Shown piece after piece: positions 21,320 to 32,821 of a DNA stretch of 64,000 nt. The position numbers were made by a program, and so were the translations under genes. How positions within the stretch are numbered: the first letter of the stretch is position 1; every line of letters begins with the position of its first letter. Under the pieces are notes generated by a model. The model had not been told where the DNA came from and did not search any database. It saw only the letters and a program-made list of their open reading frames with translations. The stretch spans positions 2,108,001-2,172,000 of the forward strand of contig OY752142.1 in NCBI GenBank assembly GCA_963573315.1. Reading direction: 5' to 3'. Source of the stretch: Entomortierella parvispora. Its lineage: Eukaryota; Mortierellomycota; Mortierellomycetes; Mortierellales; Mortierellaceae.

Positions 21320-22666
21320 CTTGTTTATGATTGGTATTTGGACACGAAAGTAAGGGAAGGTTGAAGGAAGCTTGGCGGGAGGATGCGTGTAGAAAGAGTG
21401 TTGACAGCGTTGGATGGTGTCAGGAATGAGGTGCGAAAATGAACAAAGAGACAAAGAAAACAGCAGCCCCGCCGCCATTTATAAAGAAACAAAAAAAAGC
21501 GCGGCTGGGGGGGAATGCAGCAAGGGACAGGATGCGTGTTGTTGATTGCAGCAAGACAAGAAGGGCTCCATGGCACGACAGAGGGAGAAAAGGACTATGG
21601 CTCTCATCTTTGGGTCTATTTTCGAATGCAGCTGTAAACAATTTACCGAGGGTGGACAACCACTGGTCGCAGAGTCAGAAAGCCAACAGTCCGCCTGCCT
21701 AGATGCGACGGATGGGGACTCAACCGGGTCATCCATGAACCTGTATAATTGCTCCGAATGTGCGCCATTCAAAGGCAGCGGTTAAAAAGGCGAAAGAAAC
21801 CAAGATGACTCGGAAAGTTCTTTTCCAGCCACTGAGCAAATTGCTATTACCATACCTTACCATGGCATCTAGTCGGGTGAGCAACGTAAGCCAGTAGCCA
21901 GTGGGGTCAGGAGCATACCATCAACCCGATATCGATTGGACAAGATTGGCATCAGATGCACTAATGTGGACAGGTACCTTTGGCGCCCACCTTTTTTTTA
22001 GAACATGTCGCGATGGGAATGGGAGCCGGGGCGCGCTGTTTTCGCGTCTGGCGACACCACATTGCACTCAGATGTCCCAATCTACGAACGACACTTGCAG
22101 CATTGACCACCAAAGGCTATTCAACCAGAGCCTGTGCAACACACGCGCTGGCCGCTGGGACAGCATGGAAAGGTCGCGAGAGAACGAATGTCAACCCCTT
22201 CCCTCGTTCTCTTCTCTCTTTGGTCTCTCCTTTTGCTGGTCGCCTATTCTCTCTTTGCCTCAGCACCACACCGTTCGTCTGTCCCCTTTAATCGTCACTC
22301 TGACCGTCGTTAGACAGGGATGCAGATTCTTTTCCTGCTTTCAACAAAGACAGGCAAACGCACGAACGATAGAGGTTGAGAGGCGACTTGGAAGGGCAAC
22401 AAGCCCCTTTGAGTATGGTGGTGGGATAAAGACATCGTGATGAAGTTGGAGTGGTACAGCAGGGCCATGATCCCATTCCATCCTTATTCCCCTCTTCACT
22501 TTCTTTTTTTGCGGTTGTCTGGTTCAGGCCAAAACTCCTTTAGCCATCCATCCCTCCCTTTGTCCCTCTTCCCCATATCATCTCCACAATCGTTATCTCT
22601 GCTACTTGCTTCCAATTTCACAACAAGAGAAGACAAAGAAACAAAAATATAGCAAAAAAAAAAAAG
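21320..22666. other. Intergenic region with divergent promoters, no gene recognised
   Basis: About 1.35 kb between divergent genes. Frames here (for example 21901-22440) are low-complexity and show no family features. The stretch just before 22667 is pyrimidine-rich then A-rich, as expected of a fungal leader. Confidence 0.4.
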
Positions 22667-25600
22667 ATGTCTTCGTCCAACAGCATCGAGCCCGCACGCA
22701 GCAACAGTAGCAGCAGAAACAGCTACAACGGCAATCGTGGGCTGCAGGGTCAGGGTCACAATCGTCATGGATCCAATTCAACCATGTCTGTCCACTCTGT
22801 CTCCATCCGCGACCCATACTACCGCGACTTGCAAACGCTGCAAGCAGACCACACCGCGCTTTACACCCAGCTCAAGATGACCCAGCAGACGCTTCAGCAC
22901 TCTTATCAGGATCTAGTCATGGCCCAGGAACGGTCAAAAAGAGCAGAGACAGACTCTGGGCGCCTTCGCAATCAAATGGACGACATTCTGTAAGCCTACA
23001 ACTCGTCTGACTTTTGCTATCCATTTTTCTCAAGAAACCTCACAACCTTGCTAATGGTTTGTTTTGTTTGACCCTACCTCTGTCTCCCCAGAAAGAAACA
23101 TATAGACCATCACCCAGAGAGGGAGACCCTGGTTCAGGAAGTGGGGGAGCTCCGGAATCGATTCGAGATCGAGATCGGGGCCCGACGAGCTCTGGAAAAA
23201 GAACATAGTGCACTCCAACATGAGCTGTTGCAACTTCGCTTGAATAGCGGCAGCACTGGCGGTTCGAAAGTTCTCTTGCCACCGCCTCCTCCTGCATCTC
23301 CAGGCTTCTCGCTCTCTGGATCAGGAGGTACATCCTCGCCCACATCTTCTATCCGATCCTCGACCTTCTCCTTTTTGAGCGGGAACAGCAGCGGCCGAAG
23401 AAAGAGTCGAGTTAGCATCAGCAACGAGCGCCCTTCTTCCGCCAAGAGTAATCGTATGACGGAGACCGAGGAGGTGCTATTGGCTTCACCACAGTCTCTG
23501 CACCGACAACAACAACAGTCGCAGTCGCTCCCTCAGACGCCTTCCACCCCTTCGAGAACATGGTCTACCCAAGTTACCACACCTCATCAAGGTGGCGAGG
23601 ATGGGGTCCAGCATGTGCAGGATCCAAAACATGAGATGCTGAGTCAGATTCAGACCCGACTACCCTCCTGGGAACAACTAGAGGCTGACAAGGTCAGGTA
23701 CGAGCAGCTAAGGGAGGAAAATGTGTCGATGCGGATGGAACTCAACGACCTGCGTTACCGGAACCAAGCAGAGAAGAGCTCTGTACGTATCTCCAGATTC
23801 CTAAAGTTTCAGCTCTTTGTTGTTTCCCATTGACTTTTCAGAAGCCCTCCTTTTGTTGTTGACATTAACTTCCTTCCATTGATTTTTGAAACGGTTGGAT
23901 AGATCAAGAGCTACATGTCCCTTTTCGAGAGTCTGCAAAAGAAGCAAGCCAACGCCTTGACAGTGGCCCAAGCAGAAATCAATCTCTTGCGGTGTTCGCT
24001 CCAGGAGCACATCCTACGACTCGACTCGCGTGAATCTCTGATCCAAACGTTTGCAACGACTGTTAACAATCAGGCCATCGAGCTTGAATCCTTGACGAAA
24101 AAGACGGCACGGGACACAGCCTCGCGTGCACAGCTAGAGCAAGAGATGGCATCCCTACTCGAGGCCACGTTGTTGATCCTCGAGAGACTGTTCACCAGTG
24201 TTGAGCGAGCACGCTCCAGGATCGTTGAGGTGTTGGATCCTATCCGACAAACAGTCCATCATATGGATGTTCCTGCCATCCTTGAAGAATGGCGAAGTTG
24301 TGAACAGGGAGTTCAGTCGACCTTCAACGATTTGGCAAGCTCCTTGATCCGGAGACAGGAGGCTCAGGAATGGGAGATCACTACAGGATGCACACCATCG
24401 CCTTCAGAACTCGCTGCTTCGTCGACGGCTAACTTCATCGGATTCAGTGAAACCATGAGCAAGAAAGATTTGATCCAGAAGCGTCGGGGAAGCAACATTA
24501 GTACAACCAGTAGTATTGGCAGTCAGCAGGGATCCATCTCCAGTAACAGATCCATGCCTAAGGCAATGACGACCTCAGTTGATATGAATGACTCTCAATA
24601 CTCCAATATGGCAGTGCTGGATAACAGTGCAAGCCAAGATGTCTTCGTATGGCGAAGGTCCTTGGCCGACACATTTTTGGAGGGCTGCGTGAAGAGCGTG
24701 GAGACACTGGCGACCGAGAAGAGGGAACTTCAGACAAAAATAGTGGAGTTGACTAGATCACTGGTCGACCAAGAAGAAAGGAAGCGATTGAAGGAGATGC
24801 ACACTGAGAGGAAAACAATCATAGAGATCGACGATGAGAAGGAACGGACCATTGACGCTTCCCAGGTTGCTCTATTGGCAACTGGAAATGGACAAGCTGA
24901 AAAGGAAGAGTCAACTTTCAAGAACGATCTGGAAGAAAAGAATGAACAGGAAGAACAGAAGACACCAGTGAAGAACATTGCAAAACAGAGCGAACCTAAT
25001 GACTTGGATCTGCAAGCAAGGGCCGATAGACTCGAAGCGATTCTGAAGAAGGTGTTGGAATGGACAGAATCCCAATCCCAATCTCATTCTTCAACCACGA
25101 CCACGAAAGATTCCACGTTCGACAAGGCCATGGATGCCAAAAAGCTTCCAGAGGCGAGGGACATGGACGACGACATTCTCGCTCTCGGAATATCGTCACC
25201 GTTGACTGTGATGCGCGCAGAGCTGGATCTTGACAGTAGTAGTAGCCATCGAGCCCCAGTTGACATCCTGACTCTTCCCACTGGGGGTCAACCTACCCAG
25301 GCGGACAAGGAGCTGAGTGGCGGCAGCAGCGTCGAGGCTTTGATGGATTTGATCCGTCTCGAGCTTTCAAGATCAGCCTCCATAGTTGCAGCCTCCACCG
25401 TCGACCAAAAATCTTCAGATGTAACCCAACGGTCATCAATTCAAGTTAACCCTGCAGCTCAACGCGTCGCATCCTGCCCCTTTTCCAATTCACCTCCAGC
25501 TTTGGTGTCACCAAGGCCCTCTTGTTCCACCATTTCGTCATCTTCCTCCTCCTCTTCGGGCTACTTTTTCGCATCTACGACCACTACAACAACCACCACA

Positions 25601-25927
25601 ACGACAACTTCTGCTCTTGGTCGGCTCTCCAGCTCTACATCCTTGCCCTCGCCAGGATTCAGCCTTACAGGCGAGATCACGGACGTGGACGCACTTTGTC
25701 GCGATCTGGCCTTCAGGAGCTTTCCAAAGCAGCATCAATGGTCCAAAAGAAAATCACGAAACTCGTCCATCTCCTCCAGCTCCAGCGTGACATTTTCCTC
25801 ACACAAAGACATGCTTCTTTCCTGGAATCCAGCAGTGTCCTCTGTCCTTGCCGCCTCAGTGTCGCAGTCGGCATCCTTCACTTTGCCTCCGCGCCCTCCT
25901 GCACCTATGGTGTCCTTGTCAACGTAA
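22667..25927 (+). CDS. Large coiled-coil protein of unknown function (1012 aa)
   Basis: Three exons (22667-22989, 23092-23782, 23903-25927), all joined in frame. The N-terminus is Ser/Asn-rich. Heptad-like coiled coils follow: about residues 50-108 (DPYYRDLQTLQADHTALYTQ, RAETDSGRLRNQMDDIL), 110-160 (ETLVQEVGELRNRFEIEIG), 305-430 (SLFESLQKKQANALTVAQAE, LESLTKKTARDTASRAQLEQ) and 600-720. Between them are Ser/Pro/Gln-rich linkers. A conserved-looking helical block (SLLEATLLILERLFTSVERARSRIVEVLD) sits near residue 420. The C-terminus has Ser and Thr homopolymer runs and no membrane segment. I do not recognise the family; the form suggests a cytoskeletal, polarity or scaffold protein, which is inference only. 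Confidence 0.7.
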
Positions 25928-26078
25928 ATATTTGGGAGGAAATCTGCAGAAAAACATTGCAATAAAAAAACAGTGAAGGGATTGTTTTGTGCCAAGCAAG
26001 CAGGCGCGAAAAATCACGGCTTTTATTATTTTGAAAAATCAAAAGCCCAAAGCCATTGTCAGAAGTTCCAGCACAAGC

Positions 26079-27399
26079 TTAGTTCTTGATGTTCTCGATC
26101 AGGAGAGCTGTTAAAAAAAAGGAGGAAAAAGAAGAAAAGATTAATAGGCTGTTACGATATAGAATGGATAGTCTTTTTGATATAAAGTTGCTGAGTGCTG
26201 ACAACAACTTACTAGGGGGGAGAGACTGCTTGAGCTTCTCGGCCTTGGCGGCATCGTTGATGACAAGGGTGTACAAGTAACGGGAGCAACGGACCTTGAA
26301 CTTGATCTGGCTGCCGTTCTTCTTGATGCGGCCGGCTGTGGATACGAAATTCCCAAAAGAAAAGGGACGATAGGTAAGTCACCAAAGTTCATAGAATCCT
26401 TGTGAGAATTGTGGTCCAAAAAGTTGATGTTTCCAAGTAAGGTGAACGTCCACCAAGAAAAACGTCTGCGGTGTGCATCACTGCTTAATAGCTACATTGA
26501 TCGTGGTTTCCAAAGTTGTAGAAAACTGATCTGCAATGAACATATCGCCGTGGGGTCACTGAGCGTCGATCTTTCCAAGAATTCTACTGATCTCCTAGTG
26601 CGATGCCAATGATGTCCTTCCAGTGTATCCTGACAATCTTGATTCCAAAGTCGGGGTTGTTGCCTTTGTCGGTTTTGCCTCTCATGAGTATGGTGATTCC
26701 CAGCGCCCTGTTATCTGTTGTATATTAAAAAACATACACTTGGCGTCCTTTCTGCGGGCAATCTCGAGGAACTGCTTGATGTCTTGAACTTGCTTAGGCT
26801 AAAGAACAGAGTCCATGACAGAAATATGGGGTTGGGGTTAGGAACTGACTCTGTCTTTTGTGTGTAGAGATGCAAGTATGATGGTGCATCCTGAGAAAAA
26901 GTTCTTGTAGGCTGAAAAAGCGTGTTTTCCTGTTTCCTGAATAGTCCCAAAAGTGTGATTGTAACAGGTGAATGATGGGTCCTTTGTTTTGCATCCAGGA
27001 GCGATCAGGATCAGATGGATTTACAGGTCTGATTACGATCATAACCTCTGGGTACAATCAAAGGTTCGGCATGAGATTGGATTGATCGCCTCCTGAAGAT
27101 GTGATGATGGTATCCAGTCCGATTTGGGTTTTTTCAGCCAAAAGAATGGAGTTCCATTAGATGCAATCCTTGTTCTAGTACATTGTCGAATCGAGATTTC
27201 CACGAGTTGGATGAAGGATGATGGGGTCGATATAGAGCACGATCGATCCTGAGACAGAGGGAGAAAAGGCGAGACGGTGGAGGGGTCGAGAGTAGGAGCA
27301 GGGTCCAGGGGCGTTGCGATGGATCGATGGATCGATGGATTCGAGAGATCAAGGATGGGCGGATATCACATCCACAGCATGCATAGCGACAGAGACCAT
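26079..27399 (-). CDS. RPL38: 60S ribosomal protein eL38
   Basis: Exons 26798-26738, 26335-26213 and 26107-26079 encode [60 protein letters not shown] and [10 protein letters not shown], a clear full-length eL38 (71 aa with Met). No start codon lies in frame in the second exon, since a TAG precedes it. The ATG must therefore be alone in an upstream exon. The best candidate is 27399-27397, preceded by a pyrimidine-rich leader and followed by GT (GTCTCT, a weak donor), giving a ~600-nt first intron. Splitting after the initiator Met is common in ribosomal protein genes. The first exon is the uncertain part. Confidence 0.88.
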
Positions 27400-27878
27400 C
27401 TTGGAAAGAAATAAATCAAAGGAGGGAACCAGCCAGTGGGACAGCAGAGGCGCCGATATGATGGAAAAGAAGGAAGACAAATGTCGTCACGTGCACGATC
27501 CAACTGGCCAAGGCAGGCAGTTCTGTGCTGCACCCGTCCAGCACACACACACACACTCACTCTGCCACTCTGTCTGTCTGCCTGCCACCTCTTCCACCTC
27601 CCACACGCACACCCCATTATTACATTCATTTCTCTCACTTCCTACTTCTTCCCCTCCTTCACTCCACTCATCCTTCATCACACCTCCACCACAACTTTCT
27701 TTTCCTCTTCTTCCCCGTCCCTGTCCACATTCTCTTCGACGCCTTCCTCCCTCCGCACCGCCTTTTTGCTTTCTCTCCCTGCACGCGTCTTCATCAATCC
27801 TCTCCTTCTCGGACAGCGCCGTCATCCCCTCCCCCCATCCTTCTTCTGCTCTTGTTCATACTTTCCCCAAAACAAACC
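27400..27878. promoter_or_regulatory. Divergent promoter region of RPL38 and the ANK-bromo-BAH gene
   Basis: Strongly CT-rich on the plus strand from about 27540 to 27870, with short CA repeats at 27543-27555 and a TCACGTGC motif near 27485. It lacks real coding content; open frames through it are proline/serine/histidine artefacts of the CT bias. Confidence 0.5.
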
Positions 27879-30800
27879 ATGAGCTCCAGTCGACGCAACT
27901 CAAAGCAGATCTCGGCCGAAGAGGATCCGCTCGCCGCACAGGTAACCCCTCCAATGCTCAATCTCTTATTCATCTGCACGCTGTCGCGCGCGTGGGGGCG
28001 TTGTCAGATGCTTCTAACAAACAGTTGGACAGCAACAGCAGCGGCTTGGACCCTGACCCCTCCCCCGTTCCCGCGCGTTTCATTCTTCCGTTGTCAACCC
28101 TTCTCGTCTACTTCCCTCTTGCTGCGGTTTATGCCACGAGTCTCTGGTCAATCAGCTACAGACTTCTGGGGTCCATTGATTGACAACTATTCATGTCATG
28201 TTGTCTGGGTGCGCTGCTACTGATTAGTAACAGTCCGGCACGCCCTGATCAGCCAAGCAGACAGACGCGGTGGTTCCTGCTTGAATGATACACAGAGTTG
28301 CTGCAGGCGTGCAGACGCGAGCCTACCATGTGTCAGGGTTTTCCACGACTGAACGCGCTTTTACTTTTTCCGGTCTCTTCCGCTTTCTTAGCCAGCAAAG
28401 AGTCCCGAACCCACCAAGCTCAAGATCAAGCTCAAGCAGCCTGATCAGGCCGGCCTCACCGCCAGTGGTAAGTAGACACGCTTTGACGAATGCATCGCGG
28501 CTGTGTTGGGAGGTGTTGTGCAACTAGTATTAACCTTTACTTTAATAGAGACGAAAGAGCTATTTGTTGGCATTGAAAAGAACAATGTTAAAACGGTCAA
28601 GCATTTTCTGTCGACAAAGAATGTGCACCCAGATACCTTGTTCGAGTCCAATATTTTTGAGGAGGGTTCCTTCACCTGGTCAGCACTGCATGCTGCTGCC
28701 TACTATGGAGCGAGCAAGGTCATCCAACTACTGATGGAACACAATGCCAACGTCGAGATCCAGGATACTTGGTACAAGGGCAGACCTCTTGCCTGGGCTG
28801 CATTTGGGGGCAAGTATTTGCTGGTTCTACTGCCAAAGATATTGTCGTTCCTTCATTGAGCGCTGATCATTGCTTATTTTTTTTACTGTCGATTGCAGGT
28901 CACTTGGAAACAGCAAAGATGCTTATTGAAAAGTATGGAGCAGATAAAAAAGCCAAAAACGACCACGGTCAGGTTGCCTTAGAGCTGGTTTATGAGTTGA
29001 CTCCAGAGTGGAGCAAAATGTTTGCCGAGGTAGGATGAGCACCTCGAGTTGTTTCTTGGTCTCCTGTTCTGCGAACGCAAAGGGACGTCAAGAGATTTTA
29101 ACCTCATTATCTTGCGTTGTCCCAGACCTCATCTAGCAAAGCGGCAAAGCCTTCAAAGCCCAAGACCGAGAAGGACTCTCAAAGATCACATCACAAGGAC
29201 CCCAAGTCTGGCAAGGAAGGAAAGGACGGAAAGAGCGCCGCCACTACTTCGTCCGGCTCCCTCAACGCCGCATTCACAGAGCTCTACAAACTTGTTTTGA
29301 ACCATAAGGACAAAAGGTATTGTATTTCTATTTTGTATGTTTTCTTAATACATAGCAATACCCGGTCTAAATGCCTTTCTTTATTTTTGTTAGTGGTCGC
29401 GAGGTATCCGAAATCTTTCTCGCACTCCCCTCCAAGGACGAATACCCGGAATATTACGAAGTCATCAAGTCCCCAATGTCTCTGCAGCTGGTGCTTGCTA
29501 GGATAAAGTCTGGGCATTACAAGAGCGTCGATGATTTCGACCGTGAGTTCCAGTTGATTTTTGAAAATGCCCTTATCTTTAACGAGGATGGCTCCAGGAT
29601 CAACAAGGACGCCAAGATTTTACTGAAGCTGTTCAACACAAAGAAGAAGGATATCTACACATCGCACAAGCTCATCTACAGCGCGGCCCCCTCCAAGGAG
29701 GACAAGTCGGACCGCAAAGTGGTGCCCATGCTTTCGGATGGAAAGATCACTTTCCGCGCAGGAGAGTTTGTGGAGCTCCAGGACAAGAACCACACTATTG
29801 TGTTTATTGAGAGAATGGAAGAGGACTCTAAGGGATCGAAATTCATCTTTGGCTCCAGATTCTTCCGCCCGCAAGATATTTTCCAAGTGCCTGGACAGAT
29901 GTTCTTTGAGAGGGAGGTGCTCAAGGCAACGGGCGAATGGGAATATGATTTTTCACTGGTGGACCGTAAAGTATACGTGCAGGCACACAAGGATTATGTC
30001 CGCGGGCTTGTCACCGACTTTGATCCCAAGGATGTCTATGTCATGGAGAGCAGATACTCAGAGTCGCACAAATCGGCCTACGTGATCAAGGATTGGAAGC
30101 GAGTCTATTGTCTGGAGCCTATAGTGCCAGCGATTCGTCCTTACCCAGCGCCAATCAAGCTGCAGCGCATAGAGATCCCAAGCAAGGTCAATCCTGACAT
30201 CGCTGTCGCCCCACAGAGCAGAAGAGCCTCCTCGACTGCTCAGTCAGACTCCAACAAGCGGAACAAGCAATCTCGGCCCAAAAAGTCAAAACAAAAGCGC
30301 AGACGAAACGATGATGATGACGACGACGACGATGCCGACGACCAGGACGATTCAGATGTCGATGTCGATGGAATGACCTCCCCTCCCCAGTTGCAAGGGC
30401 GTGGCTCCAGCCAGACAGCGCGTCAGCACCAGAGTCAGCCGGCGCTTCCGTCGCAGAATCCATATGCTCAACAGCGCCACCAAAATGGTGTTCAGCAGCA
30501 ACAACAACAACACCAACAACAGCAGCATCAACAACAGCAGCATCAACTCCAGCAGCACCAACACCTGCAATTGCAACAGCAGCAACAATTGCAGCAGCAG
30601 CAACATCATCACCTTCAGCTGCAGCAGCAACAACTGCACCAGCAGAATCCTTTTGTTCATCCCCAACAACAGCAACATCAACAACTACAGCACCAGGATC
30701 ATTCACGCAGGGTATCGTCCCAGTTTGCCCCATCTGCTATGATCGGCAACCCGAACACCATGCATCCTCAGCAACAGCAGCAGCAGCAAATGCTCGTACA

Positions 30801-31574
30801 ACAACAGCAGCAACAGCAACATTTGTTCCAGCAGCAACAAGCACTTCAGTACCAGCAGATGCATCCCCACCTTCCTCCTCATCACCAACAACAACAGCAA
30901 CAGCCTATGATTCCACAAAGTCCTAGCAGCACTCAGTCCATGGGCTCCCCTGGATCTCCAGGCATGATGGGTGTAGATTCCAGGGCTAACGTGACCGTGT
31001 CCAGTTACTCACCGCAGCCATTTATTCCTGCTGATATTGCAATGGTGTACGATCCATCTACCGGACCAAGACAAGGTACTGGCTTGGGCCGACTCCCGCC
31101 TTCATATTTTTGTCTGCTATCAAAGTGCGCAACGTCTTTATTTCGATTTGACTTATAATACTATTTTTGTTTGTAGGTTATGCCATGTTGCAATCTCTTT
31201 CTGTGGACACTGAGGATAAGTCGTTCTCTATGAGTTTGAACACAGATACTTTTGCCCACAGTATTGTTGTTCGACAGCAAGTATCGACAGTGACCTTGAT
31301 TCCGCTTTTGGCGCAGCAGTTGGCGCCTATTCAGCAGCAGGTTGGACTGTCGGTCTTTCAGAACGGACGGAAGCTGATGCCATCAGGATTGGTGTCGCTC
31401 CCAGTGTCCCAGAACATTGGGCACCATGTGTACACGATCAACCTGGTTCCTGGTCAGAACACGATTGATATCTGGGTCAGCGCGCCGGTCGGAGGACTCT
31501 TCCAAGGTGGTGGACCTGGCGGCAAGGGTGAAACGCAGCAGTTTTTCCTCTTTGTGCAGCGTAACAGCGTTTAG
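27879..31574 (+). CDS. Ankyrin-bromodomain-BAH chromatin remodelling protein (RSC1/2/polybromo-like)
   Basis: Seven exons (27879-27941, 28392-28467, 28549-28809, 28899-29029, 29126-29316, 29394-31075, 31177-31574) encode 933 aa. Residues ~50-165 form ankyrin repeats (SALHAAAYYGASKVIQLLME, GHLETAKMLIEKYGAD). Residues ~235-330 are a bromodomain (LPSKDEYPEYYEVIKSPMSL, IFENALIFNEDGSRI), with the acetyl-lysine Asn region present. Residues ~365-485 are a BAH domain (FRAGEFVELQDKN, IFGSRFFRPQDIFQVPG, FEREVLKATGEWEYDFSLV). A basic-then-Asp-rich linker and a Gln/His tract of about 150 residues follow. The C-terminal ~135 residues (HHVYTINLVPGQNTIDIWVS) resemble the C-terminal domain of fungal RSC1/2-type proteins. 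Intron 3 (28810-28898) starts GCAAGT and is GC-AG. Role inferred: a SWI/SNF-RSC accessory subunit reading acetylated nucleosomes. Confidence 0.88.
30490..30905 (+). repeat. CAA/CAG triplet tract encoding poly-Gln/His
   Basis: Interrupted CAA/CAG with CAC/CAT codons within the large exon of the bromodomain gene. Mixed codons suggest it is older than a pure CAG expansion. Confidence 0.9.
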
Positions 31575-31855
31575 AAGATGCCTAGTTTCTCTAAATACTA
31601 GATACTAGTCTCGGTTCCTTTTTCTCTTTCTTTTTTTTCTTTTCCTTGTCTATGTATCATATTGTCGAGTTGTAAATGAAAGGGCGAAGGCGATGTTTGT
31701 CCAAAAAAAAAAGGGAATGAAAACTGTTATAGTGCCTGCACAGCCGGTAGAGGCCTGAACCACGCTTCATTAGCATTTTTGTGCGTGCGGCGGGTCGATT
31801 GTGCCACACACATCTTCCGAATCGCAAAGGAGGAGGAGGATAGTTAGACTAATCG

Positions 31856-32185
31856 TTGGTGACATGTTCTCTCTTAAAATATCGCCATGCCTTCAATGTT
31901 CTCCTCATCTTCGTCACCACTGGTCACACCACGACCGCTTTCCCTCCAGATGACGTCGATCCTATGGTGTCCTTCCGATTTTCTTTCGAGGAGAGTGAAG
32001 AAATAGGACGTCTTCTTGCTATTCCCCAAGTGGTTGTAGGCCTATGCTGCGTACAAGATCTCTCAGCTCGAGGATCTACGGCAGGCTTTTGTCTTGTTCT
32101 AGCAGCTCTATCCTTCGGCGTAAAATATGACAACTGTACTCGACCTTGGAACCTCGAATTCAACAGACAATTTGTCCTTGCTCTC
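31856..32185 (+). pseudogene. Possible remnant of a Harbinger-like (DDE_Tnp_4) transposase N-terminus
   Basis: A 110-codon frame contains PMVSFRFSFEESEEIGRLLA and STAGFCLVLAALSFGVKYDN. This pattern, an RF-x-helix block then a Leu-rich 'CILLxRLAYPxR'-like segment, resembles the region before the DDE domain of fungal Harbinger transposases. No catalytic domain follows, the frame stops, and no terminal repeats were found. The assignment is weak. Confidence 0.28.
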
Positions 32186-32306
32186 TGAAAAACGATGAAT
32201 TTTGTGAAGATGAAGGGCGCGCAGACATACAGTGGGACAAGATGTGAGAGACAAGGAGACCTTGCTTCAACGCCACGATCTACAGTGAAATAACCAGACG
32301 GACAGC

Positions 32307-32330
32307 AAAAAAAAAAAAAAAAAAAAAAAA
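32307..32330 (+). repeat. A24 homopolymer
   Basis: Twenty-four consecutive A residues with no gene attached. It could be a slippage tract or the 3' tail of an old retro-insertion. Confidence 0.85.
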
Positions 32331-32573
32331 GGCAACAATCCCTTCAAGAATGTAATGGAAGAAAGAAAAAAGTGAGAGCGAGAAAAGTGTGAAATGTTGC
32401 GCGTGCTTCTTGCCCGTCCCACGTCCCACCTTCGGGCATGCGTGCGTGCAGTGCAACGTGCTCGTTCGGTAGAGCTCCGGTCTACCACTGACTGCACAAA
32501 GTTGACCAAGCCATTGGATAGCCTTGTCAAAGTACCTTGTGCGGTGGGAAGGAACGCAGCACAAACGCGCACT

Positions 32574-32585
32574 CCCCCCCCCCCC

Positions 32586-32622
<37 letters not shown>
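32574..32622 (+). repeat. C20-T29 double homopolymer
   Basis: Twenty C residues are joined directly to twenty-nine T residues. Length is probably imprecise in assembly. Confidence 0.85.
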
Positions 32623-32821
32623 GGTTGACAAATTGTAAAGATATAACCAAGCGCGCGCCCCGGCGATTTTATAATAAATTATACTGTATTCGAGAGACAG
32701 AGGACATGGACATTCGCACTGGATGTGTGGTGCCCAACTGCCCATGAGGATGTTTAAATAATAGGACTAAATAATACTGCTAAATTATAATAATATGAAA
32801 AAAAGAGATGCTTTTTACTTC

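Larger units (their letters stand above)
31575..32821. other. Intergenic region with homopolymer runs
   Basis: Apart from the possible transposase remnant at 31856-32185, this holds A24 at 32307-32330 and a C20 run joined to a T29 run (32574-32622). No RNA gene is recognised. It is the 3' flank of two convergent genes. Confidence 0.5.

Noticed and set aside
27314-28183. 289-codon Pro/Ser/His-rich plus-strand frame
   Set aside because: It crosses a CT-rich promoter and reads the first exon of the bromodomain gene in another frame; composition explains the open frame.
32455-32510. tRNA-like string (TCGTTCGGTAGAGCTCCGGTCTACC)
   Set aside because: It resembles a D arm but no acceptor stem, anticodon arm or T arm can be folded around it.
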